8,544 nt of DNA from Sulfurovum sp. bin170 (GTDB lineage: Bacteria; Campylobacterota; Campylobacteria; Campylobacterales; Sulfurovaceae): NCBI RefSeq assembly GCF_010892395.1, contig NZ_JAACKB010000206.1:1-8544 (forward strand). Reading direction: 5' to 3'. The notes below the pieces were generated by a model. The model was given only the letters and a program-made list of their open reading frames with translations, was not told the DNA's origin and searched no databases. The position numbers and the translations under genes are program-made. Numbering within the stretch: the stretch's first letter is position 1; every line of letters starts with the position of its first letter. Shown here piece after piece: positions 1 to 5,479 of this stretch.

Positions 1-27
1 AAAATATATTTTAATCAGACTAAAAAT

Positions 28-56
28 TTGACACAACTCAATATCTTTGCTAAAAT
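28..56 (+). promoter_or_regulatory. sigma70-type promoter for the antitoxin-yidD pair
   Basis: A perfect TTGACA -35 box (28-33) is followed after exactly 17 bp by TAAAAT (51-56), a 5/6 match to the -10 consensus. A TG at 48-49, one base before the -10, makes it an extended -10. Transcription would begin near 62-64, giving a leader of about 24 nt before the ribosome binding site and start codon. It is the best consensus promoter in the window and points into the antitoxin gene. The start site itself is inferred. Confidence 0.72.
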
Positions 57-66
57 TGTCAACACA

Positions 67-74
67 TTGTACAA
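67..74. promoter_or_regulatory. YefM-type operator palindrome TTGTACAA
   Basis: A perfect 8-bp palindrome, TTGTACAA, lies just after the predicted transcription start and just before the Shine-Dalgarno of the antitoxin gene. Its TGTACA core is the core recognition motif known for the YefM-YoeB operator in Escherichia coli, which has two such cores about 12 bp apart. A degenerate copy (TTGTCAAC, 56-63) begins 11 bp upstream. The position overlapping the start of transcription fits autorepression by the encoded Phd/YefM protein. Binding is inferred from the motif and its position. Confidence 0.5.
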
Positions 75-86
75 AAAGGAGCTATG

Positions 87-335
87 ATGCAAGTTATTAA
101 CTACTCATATGCAGAAGACAACCTAGAATCACTAATTAATACTGTTTGTGATGATAATGAAAAGATTATTATTACAACTCAAAACAATAAAAGTGTAGTT
201 ATGCTCTCACTAGATAAATATAACAATCATGCAAAGATTAAACGAGATGTAGCAAAAGCAATAAAAGAGATAGAACGAGGTGACTATATGAGTATAGATG
301 AAGCCTTTGAAAAAGCATTACTTGCTTATAGATAA
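87..335 (+). CDS. Phd/YefM-family antitoxin, apparently without its toxin
   Basis: Predicted antitoxin of 82 residues that should bind operator DNA through its N-terminal Phd/YefM fold. The N terminus (INYSYAEDNLESLI) matches the YefM pattern 'isyseaRqnL', followed by the beta strand KIIITTQNNKSVVMLSLDKY, the typical 'I.r..g..avlls..eY' block. The C-terminal third (EIERGDYMSIDEAF) resembles the toxin-wrapping tail of RelE/ParE-neutralising antitoxins. Two ATGs occur in tandem (84 and 87). The second is preferred because AAGGAG (76-81) lies 5 nt before it but only 2 nt before the first. Such genes normally precede a RelE/YoeB-like toxin, but here the next gene is yidD, overlapping the stop codon by one base. 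A strong promoter and an operator-like palindrome sit directly upstream. The family call is confident; regulation is inferred. Confidence 0.85.
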   Translation: MQVINYSYAEDNLESLINTVCDDNEKIIITTQNNKSVVMLSLDKYNNHAKIKRDVAKAIKEIERGDYMSIDEAFEKALLAYR

Positions 336-658
336 TGAAAAAATTCTACCTAGCCCCACTAAACGCCTACCAATACATATCACGCCTACTCCCTGCATCT
401 TGTAGATACTATCCAACTTGTTCAGAGTATGCCAAGTGGCAATTTGAACTAAACCGAGTAGACAAAGCCTTGGCTCAAACTACTCTAAGAATACTTAGAT
501 GCAACCAACTTTTTGATGGGGGGATTGACTATCCTATTATAAAATATACTCCACCTAAACTACTCTGTTTGGTTACAGAATTTCCTAAGATAAAATATTG
601 GTTGGTTCCCAAGGATGAAGATAAATATTATGTTATAAAAGATTATAATGCTTATTAG
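335..658 (+). CDS. yidD: YidD, membrane protein insertion efficiency factor
   Basis: Small membrane-associated protein (107 residues) of the YidD (DUF37) family, which assists the YidC/Sec route of inner-membrane protein insertion. The start has the expected amphipathic helix (about residues 2-20), then the family signature SCRYYPTCSEYA (22-33) with cysteines 23 and 29, and LRILRCNQLFDGGIDYP (51-67) with Cys56. The tail, about 40 residues ending in KYWLVPKDEDKYYVIK, is longer than in E. coli YidD (85 residues) but resembles the tail I recall from Helicobacter pylori, so it is probably a lineage trait. The ATG overlaps the antitoxin stop (TAATG) and has no visible Shine-Dalgarno, which suggests translation by reinitiation from the antitoxin gene. 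YidD normally sits between rnpA and yidC; here that context is absent. Whether another copy exists in the genome cannot be seen. Confidence 0.88.
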   Translation: MKKFYLAPLNAYQYISRLLPASCRYYPTCSEYAKWQFELNRVDKALAQTTLRILRCNQLFDGGIDYPIIKYTPPKLLCLVTEFPKIKYWLVPKDEDKYYVIKDYNAY

Positions 659-666
659 ACGATGTA

Positions 667-826
667 AGGAATTGTAAAATAACAAATCTACCCAAGTTAC
701 GCAGGATTTTTGTTTCTAGTTGGATTGTCTCATGAGGAGCATAGTGATTCTATGCGACGATTGAGAGAATTCAAATAGGAATAAAAAGACAAGTAAAATG
801 GGTAGATTTGTTGTTTGGAAATTCCT
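667..826. repeat. ~160-bp near-palindromic element (MITE- or REP-like)
   Basis: The outer 28 bases (667-694) are the inverted complement of 799-826 at 24 of 28 positions, including a perfect 14-bp block (AACAAATCTACCCA) and a perfect AGGAATT end. The symmetry continues inward. A T-rich stretch of about 25 bases pairs at roughly 20 positions, and the centre closes on a perfect GCATAG/CTATGC stem with a TGATT loop (739-755). Overall about 70% of left-arm bases (667-744) match the right arm (750-826). It fills the convergent gap between yidD (ends 658) and the cytochrome gene (ends 830) and has no coding potential. Full-length fold-back symmetry with best-conserved ends resembles a miniature inverted-repeat element, or a large structured bidirectional 3' end. 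No clear target-site duplication was seen, and copy number is unknown. Confidence 0.7.
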
Positions 827-829
827 AAG

Positions 830-1309
830 TTAAAAACTATATACGGCGTGACAACTGTTGCAAGTACTTGTAAGTATACTAACACCTTTATCCATCTTGG
901 AGACATTATCATTTTGCACGAGTTTTTTTAAAAAATTGGCTTTATAGGCTAATGATTTAGCTAAACCCATATACTCATCTGTCATTAGACTCAATGGAAT
1001 ATCTGTTTGAATCTTTTGACTATTTGAGATAAACTCATCTAGCACAGAGATGATGGGCTTTTTGTTATAGACTATCCACTCTTCATCTCTATTGAATTCA
1101 CTATCTAGTTTTGTAAATAGGAGATAATCCAAATCACCCATAAGTTTTTGATACTTTTTATCATGTGCTACCTCTTCTACAACAACCATTTGAGACTCTA
1201 CAGTAACATCTCTATCTTCCCCTATTGTTATCTTTTTAGGAGTGCACCCCTCCATAAAAAATAGAACAATAAGAGCAAAAACAGTGGTAATATTAAAACG
1301 GAGATACAT
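830..1309 (-). CDS. cytochrome c'-like lipoprotein with C-terminal CXXCH
   Basis: A 159-residue exported protein not recognised by name. The N terminus is a signal peptide with a hydrophobic core (about residues 7-19) ending in MEGC, so Cys22 is the probable lipidation site. The lipobox is atypical, with Glu at -2. The mature part is rich in charged, helix-forming sequence. The last ten residues are CNSCHAVYSF, a single CXXCH heme attachment site (C150, C153, H154) almost at the end. A heme site at the extreme C terminus of a ~140-residue helical protein is the layout of cytochrome c' and c556 four-helix bundles, so a periplasmic, membrane-anchored monoheme cytochrome is likely. Electron transfer or gas (NO) binding would be family-based guesses. 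The gene stands alone, divergent from pyrC; the Shine-Dalgarno is weak. Confident on lipoprotein and heme site, less on the fold. Confidence 0.7.
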   Translation of the reverse strand: MYLRFNITTVFALIVLFFMEGCTPKKITIGEDRDVTVESQMVVVEEVAHDKKYQKLMGDLDYLLFTKLDSEFNRDEEWIVYNKKPIISVLDEFISNSQKIQTDIPLSLMTDEYMGLAKSLAYKANFLKKLVQNDNVSKMDKGVSILTSTCNSCHAVYSF

Positions 1310-1342
1310 AATTCTATCTTTTATTTGGTTTTATAATGTTTA

Positions 1343-1348
1343 ATTATA
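1343..1348 (-). promoter_or_regulatory. putative -10 box for the cytochrome lipoprotein gene
   Basis: The minus strand carries a perfect TATAAT here, about 34 nt upstream of the lipoprotein ATG, leaving a short leader. No recognisable -35 box is present at 16-18 bp. That is tolerable in Campylobacterota, whose sigma70 promoters often lack a conserved -35. A second TATAAT on the plus strand (1332-1337) could serve the divergent pyrC direction. The region is AT-rich, so chance matches are likely. Confidence 0.3.
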
Positions 1349-1470
1349 TGATGATAGCCTCTTTAGCCTTAATTCTCTCCTAGTTTTCTCTTATTATCGA
1401 TTACTCTTACCAAACTTAATCCTTTTTTAGGCACAATATGAAAAAATAATTGCCACAAGGATACCCAAAC

Positions 1471-2475
1471 ATGTCAATAACGCTAAACTCACCACTAGAT
1501 ATGCACCTACACTTAAGAGATGGCGATATGCTAAAAACTGTAGCACCTCTTAGCTCTAGCTCTTTTGCAGGTGCGATTATTATGCCAAATCTTGTACCAC
1601 CTGTCTCTACCAAAGAGGAACTTATAGCGTATAAAAAGAGAATAGAAGAAGCCTGTGACAACAGCTCTTTTACCCCTTATATGACTCTCTTTTTTAAACC
1701 TTCGTACACCAAAGAATTTTTAGAGTCTGTTAAAGATGAGCTAACAGCTATCAAACTCTACCCTGCAGGAATTACAACCAATTCAGAGGGAGGGGTTAGT
1801 GGATTTGATGTTGAGGAGCTTCGTCCTACTCTTGAAGCTATGAGTGAGCTTGAGATTCCTCTCTGTATTCATGGAGAGACCAATGGATTTGTGATGGATA
1901 GGGAGGCTGAATTTGTCTCTATCTATGAAAAATTGGCTAGTGCATTTCCAAATCTGACTATTATTATGGAACATATAACTACAAAAGCTAGTGTAGAGGC
2001 TCTTGATAGATTTGATAACCTCTATGCAACTATTACCCTGCATCACTTGATGATTACTCTTGATGATGTAGCAGGTGGGATGCTTCAACCTCATCTTTTT
2101 TGTAAACCTATTGCGAAGCGACCAGAGGATAGAGAGGCTCTACGCAAAGTTGCTCTTGAAGCTCATCCAAAAGTGATGTTTGGCTCTGACTCTGCACCTC
2201 ATCCACAACATGCGAAGGAGTCTTGTGGTTGTGCAGCAGGGGTTTTTACAGCTCCTATTGCATTACAAGTTCTCACAGAGCTTTTTGTGGAACACTCAAC
2301 TGTGAAAAATCTACAAGCATTTGTCTCTGATAATGCTCTAAAAATATATAAAAATATAGAAGTTCCTAAAAAAACTATTAGATTAGAGAAAAAAACTTTT
2401 GTAGTTCCTCCAAAATATGGTACAGTTGTACCTATGTATGCTAGTGAAACGATTGCTTATAGTATAGTTGAATAA
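1471..2475 (+). CDS. pyrC: dihydroorotase
   Basis: Class II (E. coli PyrC-type) dihydroorotase, 334 residues, cyclising N-carbamoyl-aspartate to dihydroorotate in de novo pyrimidine synthesis in the cytoplasm. It has the zinc-binding HLHLRDGD motif (H12, H14), the bridging lysine in AIKLYPAG (K95, expected to be carboxylated), further metal ligands H134 (CIHGE) and H168 (MEHITTK), and the catalytic aspartate D240 in FGSDSAPH followed by KESCGCAAG. The match to E. coli PyrC runs over its full length. I chose the ATG at 1471 because AAGGA (1457-1461) is well spaced before it and the upstream in-frame TTG (1450) would add seven residues with no family support. An in-frame ATG-AAA-AAA-TAA minigene lies just upstream (1438-1449). 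A hairpin repeat and then cysK follow. Confidence 0.96.
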   Translation: MSITLNSPLDMHLHLRDGDMLKTVAPLSSSSFAGAIIMPNLVPPVSTKEELIAYKKRIEEACDNSSFTPYMTLFFKPSYTKEFLESVKDELTAIKLYPAGITTNSEGGVSGFDVEELRPTLEAMSELEIPLCIHGETNGFVMDREAEFVSIYEKLASAFPNLTIIMEHITTKASVEALDRFDNLYATITLHHLMITLDDVAGGMLQPHLFCKPIAKRPEDREALRKVALEAHPKVMFGSDSAPHPQHAKESCGCAAGVFTAPIALQVLTELFVEHSTVKNLQAFVSDNALKIYKNIEVPKKTIRLEKKTFVVPPKYGTVVPMYASETIAYSIVE

Positions 2476-2481
2476 CAAAAC

Positions 2482-2508
2482 CGTAGGTCGGGCTGCCCTC
2501 TGCCCGAC
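2482..2508 (+). repeat. short CGTAGG-hairpin repeat between pyrC and cysK
   Basis: CGTAG is followed by a perfect 7-bp stem, GTCGGGC (2487-2493) pairing with GCCCGAC (2502-2508), around an 8-nt loop. It is far more GC-rich than its surroundings and starts 6 nt after the pyrC stop. No T-run follows, so it is not a classical intrinsic terminator. A structural relative starting CGTAGG is found behind the helicase gene at 6865-6886. It may be a REP-like dispersed element that stabilises or attenuates the message between pyrC and cysK. Confidence 0.55.
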
Positions 2509-2530
2509 AAAATTAAAAAAGGAATAAAAC

Positions 2531-3445
2531 ATGATAGCCAACAGCATTGAAGAACTAATCGGAAACACCCCCCTAGTAAAACTAGGAAAACTCTCCAAAC
2601 TTTCTGGTGCAACTATCTTAGCAAAATGTGAATTTATGAACCCTACCTCATCTGTCAAAGATAGAATAGCTCTCAACATGATAAACAGAGCCTTAGAGTC
2701 AGGCAGAATAACTCTTGATTCCACTATTATCGAACCAACATCAGGCAATACAGGAGTAGGACTAGCAGCAATCTGTGCATCAAAAGGGATAAAACTTATC
2801 TTGACCATGCCAGAGTCCATGAGCATCGAGAGACGAAAACTCCTCAAACACTTAGGAGCCAAGATAGTTTTAACTCCTGCATCAGAGGGTATGCATGGAG
2901 CCATCAATAGAGCAGAAGATTTGGCTACTAAGCTCGGTGGATTGGTACTACAGCAGTTCCAAAATCCTGATAATCCAACCATCCATCGCAGAACAACTGC
3001 TATTGAGCTTCTAAAAGATACCAATAACCGTGTAGACTACTTTATATCAGCAGTAGGTACAGGTGGTACCATGATGGGAACTTCTGAAGTTCTTAAAGAG
3101 CATCTACCAAATCTAAAAGCTATTGCAGTGGAACCAACCAACTCTGCTGTTCTATCAGGTGAAGAGATGGGGTCTCACAAGATTCAGGGTATTGGAGCAG
3201 GATTTATACCTACTGTTTTGAACACTGATATTATTGATGAGATTATCAAAATGGATGATGAGAGAGCATTTGAGATGGCTAGAAAAGTTGCCAAAGAGGA
3301 GGGTCTGCTTGTGGGTATCTCATCTGGTGCGAATGTGGCGGCGGCTTTTGAGGTGGCATTAAGAGAAGAGAACCAAGGTAAAGTTATCGTAACTATTTTA
3401 TGTGATACAGCTGAGAGATATATGTCGACTGAACTTTTTGAATAA
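2531..3445 (+). CDS. cysK: cysteine synthase (O-acetylserine sulfhydrylase)
   Basis: PLP enzyme of 304 residues in the CysK/CysM family, making cysteine from O-acetylserine and sulfide in the cytoplasm. The start NSIEELIGNTPLVKL is the family signature. The PLP lysine is K43 in SSVKDRIA, the substrate-binding Asn loop is TSGNTG (70-75), and the phosphate-binding loop is GTGGT (176-180). QGIGAGFIP (219-227), GISSGAN (262-268) and the terminal CDTAERYMST complete the pattern. The QGIGAGFIP and QNPDNP blocks favour CysK over CysM. AAGGA (2519-2523) is spaced 7 nt before the ATG. The stop overlaps the next gene's ATG by one base (TAATG), so the two are translationally coupled. Confidence in the reaction is high; other beta-substitution activities cannot be excluded. 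Confidence 0.95.
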   Translation: MIANSIEELIGNTPLVKLGKLSKLSGATILAKCEFMNPTSSVKDRIALNMINRALESGRITLDSTIIEPTSGNTGVGLAAICASKGIKLILTMPESMSIERRKLLKHLGAKIVLTPASEGMHGAINRAEDLATKLGGLVLQQFQNPDNPTIHRRTTAIELLKDTNNRVDYFISAVGTGGTMMGTSEVLKEHLPNLKAIAVEPTNSAVLSGEEMGSHKIQGIGAGFIPTVLNTDIIDEIIKMDDERAFEMARKVAKEEGLLVGISSGANVAAAFEVALREENQGKVIVTILCDTAERYMSTELFE

Positions 3446-4041
3446 TGCTTCTTGAAACGATAAAAATAGAAAATGGTCAAATCTTTAACATTGAGTGGCA
3501 CAACCAACGCTTCAACAGAAGTAGAAAAGAACTATTTGAAGTAGATGAGATTATAAATCTTCAAAATCATATAACTCCTCCAGCTCAAAAAGGAGTTTTT
3601 CGTTGTCGTATACTCTACGATAAAAATATAATATCTATAGAGTATATTCCATATCAAACGAAAAATTTTAGAACATTTAAAATAGTACAAAGCGATATAG
3701 ACTACAGCTATAAATACTCCAATAGAATGAAAATAGAGAAGTTAAAAGCAGAGGTATTCCCTTATGATGGAATTATTATAGAGAAAGATGGTCTACTCAC
3801 AGATACAGCCATAGCAAATATAGCATTTTATAATGGTGACTCTTGGCTAACACCCAAAAAACCTCTACTAAAGGGGACAATGAGAGCAAAACTCCTAAGT
3901 GAAGAGTTTCTAATAGAAAAAGATATTAAAAGTAAAGAGTTAAAAGAGTTTTCACACTTTGCTTTAATGAATGCTATGATAGGATTTCAAATTCAAAAAA
4001 ATATAATTATACAGAGCAAAGAAGAGAAATTATGCCTTTAG
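3445..4041 (+). CDS. class IV aminotransferase-like protein (PabC family)
   Basis: PLP fold-type IV protein of 198 residues, related to 4-amino-4-deoxychorismate lyase (PabC) and branched-chain aminotransferases. Alignment by eye to E. coli PabC places the PLP lysine at K90 (YKYSNRMKIEKL against IKHLNRLEQV), the cofactor-contacting acidic residue at D120 (LTDTAIANI against VTECCAANL, so Asp replaces Glu), and LLKGTMR (141-147) and LMNAMIGF (174-181) at the C-terminal active-site blocks. It begins where PabC residue ~28 would be, so the first N-terminal strand region is missing. I recall similar short forms in Campylobacterota, often near pabB. Here the neighbours are cysK (1-nt overlap) and an SspB-like gene (10-nt overlap). 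The substrate cannot be told; folate synthesis is a possibility only. Confidence 0.78.
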   Translation: MLLETIKIENGQIFNIEWHNQRFNRSRKELFEVDEIINLQNHITPPAQKGVFRCRILYDKNIISIEYIPYQTKNFRTFKIVQSDIDYSYKYSNRMKIEKLKAEVFPYDGIIIEKDGLLTDTAIANIAFYNGDSWLTPKKPLLKGTMRAKLLSEEFLIEKDIKSKELKEFSHFALMNAMIGFQIQKNIIIQSKEEKLCL

Positions 4042-4472
4042 AAAATTTACAAAAAGAACCATTTCAAGATATTATGCAAGAGCACATTTCAAATACTATT
4101 GGATTTCTATTTGATGAGAATCAAGAGTTTGGAGTAGCATGTGATATTGCACATGTTGAGTTTGACCCATCATTACCACAAGAGATACGAGAGAGTTTAC
4201 CTCCTGTAACACTTTTTATGTTGGCAAACTATTCACTAGAGAGTGCTACACTTGATGGAACTAGCTTACAGTTTGAAGCAGGATTTGGTTCCCAAAATTT
4301 TGGTTCTTTGGTATAAATACCACTTTTAGCGATTAAACAGATTTTTGTAGGAGAATATCCTATCCTCATCAATATAACCTCTCCATATGATGAAGAGAGA
4401 GAGGTAGTTGACTCTATGAGTGCATTGTTAAATAATCCTGAGAATGCCAAACTTCTTAAAAAGAAAAAATAA
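4032..4472 (+). pseudogene. SspB-like gene interrupted by an in-frame TAA
   Basis: Starting at ATG 4032, the frame runs 94 codons to TAA at 4314-4316. It then continues in the same frame for 51 sense codons to a second TAA at 4470-4472. The peptide flows across the stop as QFEAGFGSQNFGSLV-stop-IPLLAIKQIF. That block resembles the ClpXP adaptor SspB (E. coli: VRFNARFGG...VSVPLAAVLAIYA), and the upstream VTLFMLANYSLESATL matches its IVLNIAPRAVGNLEL strand region. The stop falls at the strand before the conserved VPLAAVLAIY core, so the truncated product would lose the end of the domain. A highly charged tail (PENAKLLKKKK) ends the frame. One C-to-T or A-to-T change (from CAA or AAA) would explain the stop. 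The interruption is seen directly; the SspB relationship is inferred from pattern and is moderate. The start overlaps the aminotransferase by 10 nt. Confidence 0.6.
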
Positions 4473-4479
4473 TATTGTA

Positions 4480-4515
4480 AGGGCAGAGCCAAGCCACTGC
4501 CTTTTGTAATGCCCT
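4480..4515. terminator. hairpin(s) after the pyrC-cysK cluster, possible terminator
   Basis: Just after the last stop of the plus-strand cluster, GGCAG (4482-4486) can pair with CTGCC (4497-4501), followed by TTTT. That is a weak intrinsic terminator for the plus strand. An overlapping alternative, AGGGCA (4480-4485) with TGCCCT (4510-4515), competes for the same left arm. Both lie in the convergent gap with ispE, where a bidirectional terminator would be expected. Short stems and a short T-run keep confidence low. Confidence 0.35.
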
Positions 4516-4586
4516 AAGAAAAACAAACAACTTTTTTAAAAGTCTAATTCTTCAAATTCCAATTTAGATAAAATAAGGGTAAAACG

Positions 4587-4721
4587 ATGAGCAAAAAAAT
4601 TTAAAAGTTGAAAACATATCGTTAGTAAAGCCTAAATCACTATCTAGGCAGATTAAATTTTGATGGTATGAGAGAAGAGAGTTTAGAAGTAAAAAAAGGA
4701 CAAAGGCAACTACTCATTTGA
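4587..4721 (+). pseudogene. degenerate small reading frame in the convergent gap
   Basis: An ATG (4587) with AAGGG spaced 7 nt upstream opens a frame that stops after five codons (MSKKI). A readable stretch, KVENISLVKPKSLSRQIKF, continues in another frame (about 4604-4660). It then returns to the original frame as DGMREESLEVKKGQRQLLI, ending at TGA 4719-4721 inside the 3' end of ispE. Removing two A's around 4593-4606 and one T at 4658-4661, all in homopolymer runs, would join these into one protein of about 43 residues. I do not recognise it. It may be a decayed gene, a set of homopolymer sequencing errors, or chance. No other content was seen in this 240-nt gap besides the hairpins. Confidence 0.22.
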
Positions 4722-5478
4722 CTCTAAAAAAAGTACTACCACTCCCCGAAAAATACCAACCCTCTTTTGCGACTTCTTTAAGTTGTGGATAAGCAATCAG
4801 AGAGGCTTTATACAAGTCATTGGCTTCCACCGCATCTACTTTTGACAAGACCTCTTTGGTCGATAAATGCTCCCACCCCTCAAACACCGTAGGTTCGATA
4901 TCATCGAACAACTCTCGTCTGAATGTCTTATAAACCAAAGGTGTATCACAATGAATATCAGGTGTATACAGCTCAATCTCAAAAGCCTCTTCTTTAAACT
5001 CTTCGACTATCTCCCCAAACCCTGAGACATTAGCCGAGTTATAATCATAGACAAAAAATGGAATATCAGCCCCAACTTTTGAGCCTATTTGGGCTAGAGT
5101 GGAGGTATCAATACCCAATCTACAGACCTCATTAAACAGACGCATAAAAGCTCCAGCATCGCTACTTCCACCACCTAGACCTGCCCCTGATGGGATATTT
5201 TTCTCTACTACCACTTTATGGTATTTGAAAAAATCATTGACAATACACTGGTTCACATGCTCTTTGATGGCAAGATAGACCTTGTAGATGGTATTGGACT
5301 CTACAGGTACATTGCCGCAACCCTCTATGGTAAAATTATCACATTTGGCAGGAACAAAGCTAATGGTATCGTAGAGATGTGGGACTTTGACAAATCGTGA
5401 GAGCAGAGTATGGTATCCATCTTTGTGTCCTGTGATTTTTAAAAAGGTGTTTATCTTTGCATGGGCTTTTATTGTCAT
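4714..5478 (-). CDS. ispE: 4-diphosphocytidyl-2-C-methyl-D-erythritol kinase
   Basis: GHMP-family kinase of 254 residues that phosphorylates CDP-methylerythritol in the non-mevalonate (MEP) isoprenoid pathway, in the cytoplasm. It shows the N-terminal AKINTFLKITGHKDGYH block (catalytic K8, N10), the ATP-binding glycine loop PSGAGLGGGSSDAG (96-109), the catalytic aspartate D138 in GADIPFF, and the C-terminal GHMP motif FSGSGSTFF (243-251). It is slightly shorter than E. coli IspE (283), as is common in this lineage. The ATG lies one base after the stop of the upstream exported protein gene and lacks a strong Shine-Dalgarno, so it is probably translated by coupling. It is the last gene of the minus-strand run. 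Confidence 0.95.
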   Translation of the reverse strand: MTIKAHAKINTFLKITGHKDGYHTLLSRFVKVPHLYDTISFVPAKCDNFTIEGCGNVPVESNTIYKVYLAIKEHVNQCIVNDFFKYHKVVVEKNIPSGAGLGGGSSDAGAFMRLFNEVCRLGIDTSTLAQIGSKVGADIPFFVYDYNSANVSGFGEIVEEFKEEAFEIELYTPDIHCDTPLVYKTFRRELFDDIEPTVFEGWEHLSTKEVLSKVDAVEANDLYKASLIAYPQLKEVAKEGWYFSGSGSTFFRVK

Positions 5479-5479
5479 T

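Noticed and set aside
730..912. 60-codon minus-strand frame across the palindrome
   Set aside because: It overlaps the repeat element and the end of the heme lipoprotein gene in another frame; the hydrophobic peptide is a by-product of AT-rich DNA.
1450..1470. TTG start for pyrC
   Set aside because: The ATG at 1471 has a well-spaced AAGGA and matches the family start, while the TTG extension contains that AAGGA itself.
2383..3024. 213-codon open frame on the minus strand opposite pyrC end and cysK
   Set aside because: It lies entirely antisense to clear coding sequence of pyrC and cysK, has no family features, and no ribosome binding site stands out.
4546..4574. Possible promoter before the degenerate frame (TAAAAT at 4569-4574)
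   Set aside because: There is a -10-like box but no -35 match at 16-18 bp, and such boxes are common in this AT-rich gap.
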